Below, piece after piece: positions 13,679-14,868 of a stretch of 14,868 nt of DNA. The DNA lies in assembly GCA_040387035.1 (NCBI GenBank), contig JAZKEN010000106.1:1-14868 (forward strand), given 5' to 3'. A program made the position numbers and the translations under genes. Position 1 is the first letter of the stretch. Each line of letters opens with the position of its first letter. Origin of the DNA: Methylotenera_A sp040387035 (GTDB lineage Bacteria > Pseudomonadota > Gammaproteobacteria > Burkholderiales > Methylophilaceae). The notes beneath the pieces were generated by a model, which was not told where the DNA came from, ran no database searches, and was given only the letters and a program-made list of their open reading frames with translations.

Positions 13679-14734
13679 TGGAGTGATGTCGTACACAGGT
13701 TGACACCTTATGTACCGGGTGAGCAGCCTAAGCTTAATAATTTAATTAAGCTCAATACCAACGAAAATCCCTATGGCCCAAGCCCCAAGGTGATTGAAGC
13801 CTTGAAGCTGGAAGCAGCCGATAGTTTAAGGCTTTACCCGGACCCAAATTCGGATAAACTGAAGGCGGCGATCGCGCAAAATTTTGGCTTGCAGTTGAAT
13901 CAGGTGTTTGTTGGCAATGGTTCGGATGAGGTGCTGGCGCATGTGTTTCAGGCTTTGCTAAAACATGATAAACCGCTTTTATTTCCAGATATTACCTATA
14001 GTTTTTATCCGGTGTATTGCGGCTTGTACGGTATTGAATATGAGTCTATTGCGTTGGATAAGCAGTTTAATATTGATATTCACGACTATGCGCGTCCAAA
14101 CGGTGGTGTTATCTTCCCAAACCCCAATGCGCCAACAGGCATCCCGCTAGCGCTCGCAAAAATAGAACAACTGCTGCGCCAGAATACGCATTCGGTTGTG
14201 GTGATCGATGAAGCCTATGTGGATTTTGGTACAGAATCGGCAGTTAACCTAATCAATACTTACCCAAATTTACTGGTGACACACACCTTATCCAAGGCGC
14301 GTTCCTTGGCTGGCCTGCGCGTGGGTTATGCGTTGGGTAATGCCGATTTGATTGAAGCCTTGATTCGGGTCAAAGATAGTTTTAACTCCTACCCGATTGA
14401 TCGTTTTGCCGAAGCGGGCGCCGTTGCCGCCATGCAGGATACGGCTTATTTTGAAAGCACTTGTGCAAAAGTCGTCACAACCAGGAATGTGTTGGTCAAC
14501 GATTTGCAGTCAATGGATTTTGAAGTATTGCCATCTGGCGCCAATTTTATATTTGCCAAGCATAAGGCAATGGATGGTGCAGTACTGGCGGAAAGATTGC
14601 GCGAGCACAGTGTTATCGTGCGTCATTTCAAAAAACCATTGCGTATTTCACCCTATATTCGCATCACAATAGGCACCGATACGCAGTCAAGCAGCTTGGT
14701 TCAGGCACTTACCGCAATCCTGAAATCAGCTTAA
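13679..14734 (+). CDS. hisC: Histidinol-phosphate aminotransferase HisC, 5' end in gap
   Basis: 351 visible residues starting at WSDVVHRLTPYVPGEQPK; homologues usually have only a few residues before this point, so little is lost. It is a fold-type I PLP aminotransferase converting imidazole-acetol phosphate to histidinol phosphate. In visible numbering, substrate-side NTNENPYGPSP is at 26-36, PLP-contacting NPNAPTG at 148-154, DEAYVDF with D177 and Y180, the Schiff-base lysine K206 in TLSKARSLAGLR, and carboxylate-binding R328 in SPYIRITIGT. It lies directly downstream of hisD in an apparent hisGDC unit. The start codon and ribosome site are in the gap. Confidence 0.94.
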   Translation, partial: WSDVVHRLTPYVPGEQPKLNNLIKLNTNENPYGPSPKVIEALKLEAADSLRLYPDPNSDKLKAAIAQNFGLQLNQVFVGNGSDEVLAHVFQALLKHDKPLLFPDITYSFYPVYCGLYGIEYESIALDKQFNIDIHDYARPNGGVIFPNPNAPTGIPLALAKIEQLLRQNTHSVVVIDEAYVDFGTESAVNLINTYPNLLVTHTLSKARSLAGLRVGYALGNADLIEALIRVKDSFNSYPIDRFAEAGAVAAMQDTAYFESTCAKVVTTRNVLVNDLQSMDFEVLPSGANFIFAKHKAMDGAVLAERLREHSVIVRHFKKPLRISPYIRITIGTDTQSSSLVQALTAILKSA

Positions 14735-14740
14735 GCCATT

Positions 14741-14771
14741 CAAGCAGCACATAAGTGCGCTAAAGTGCTTG
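14741..14771 (+). terminator. Possible weak terminator after hisC
   Basis: CAAGCAGCAC (14741-14750) can pair with GTGCTTG (14765-14771) with a 3-nt bulge, followed by TTTTG. A competing small GCAC-ATAA-GTGC hairpin lies inside. It is only 6 bp past the hisC stop. The stem is imperfect, so the call is tentative. Confidence 0.3.
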
Positions 14772-14798
14772 TTTTGCAATCAATTTGTGTCCAGATTG

Positions 14799-14828
14799 TT
14801 GAAATAATCAACGAATTGCGGTTATGAT
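14799..14828 (+). promoter_or_regulatory. Sigma-70-type promoter reading out of the window, with overlapping inverted repeat
   Basis: TTGAAA (14799-14804) and TATGAT (14823-14828) are each one mismatch from consensus, with an 18-bp spacer, predicting a start near 14835 for a gene beyond the window. A perfect GTTGA-AATAA-TCAAC inverted repeat (14798-14812) covers the -35 box and could be a repressor site. The downstream gene is not visible. Confidence 0.45.
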
Positions 14829-14868
14829 GTCGAAATGTACAAAATGTGCAAATAGTATTTTGTAAAAT

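Noticed and set aside
12284..14734. One 816-residue HisD-HisC fusion protein
   Set aside because: The frame is kept open only by the 100-N gap. HisD ends at its normal length with a TAN codon at the gap edge, and HisC begins near its normal start after it.
1..14868. tRNA, rRNA, CRISPR array, transposase, integrase or attachment site
   Set aside because: I looked for cloverleaf-like sequence, evenly spaced repeats and transposase motifs and saw none. The only repeat-like element is the palindrome at 11498-11600.

Overview
The window looks like chromosomal DNA of a betaproteobacterium, most likely a Nitrosomonadales/Methylophilaceae-type methylotroph. This is inferred from the protein sequences and from the gene order mlaFEDCB - ABC-2 exporter - BolA/IbaG - murA - hisG - hisD - hisC; no database search was possible. 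It is mostly conserved housekeeping DNA. It carries two runs of exactly 100 N (4419-4518 and 13579-13678), which are probably scaffold gaps of unknown true length.

Layout. Positions 1-2339 hold the System II cytochrome c maturation pair resB (5' end missing) and ccsA. A hairpin (2365-2389) separates ccsA from a convergent, minus-strand membrane histidine kinase (2389-4113). A 270-bp divergent intergenic region follows. It contains a near-perfect sigma-54 (-24/-12) promoter that reads into a type IV prepilin gene, and the first assembly gap cuts that gene inside its prepilin-peptidase motif. On the other side of the gap is a complete mlaFEDCB operon for ABC-driven phospholipid trafficking between outer and inner membrane, closed by a hairpin terminator (7796-7818). 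Next come an ABC-2 ATPase/permease pair (YadG/YadH-like), an IbaG-type BolA protein, a monothiol CGFS glutaredoxin and murA. A ~103-bp imperfect palindrome (11498-11600) that looks like a dispersed repeat lies between murA and the histidine genes hisG (short form), hisD and hisC. The second gap hides the hisD/hisC junction and makes the two genes look like one fused reading frame. The last ~130 bp hold a good sigma-70-type promoter reading out of the window.

How the genes work together. resB/ccsA deliver and attach heme for periplasmic c-type cytochromes. Mla, the ABC-2 pair and MurA all serve the cell envelope. IbaG and GrxD probably act together in iron-sulfur cluster handling. hisG/hisD/hisC encode the first, last and aminotransferase steps of histidine synthesis.

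I found no clear evidence of a wholly new system. The items most worth a second look are the sigma-54 promoter and truncated pilin next to an orphan histidine kinase, the murA-hisG palindrome, and three genes whose only possible start codon is TTG.
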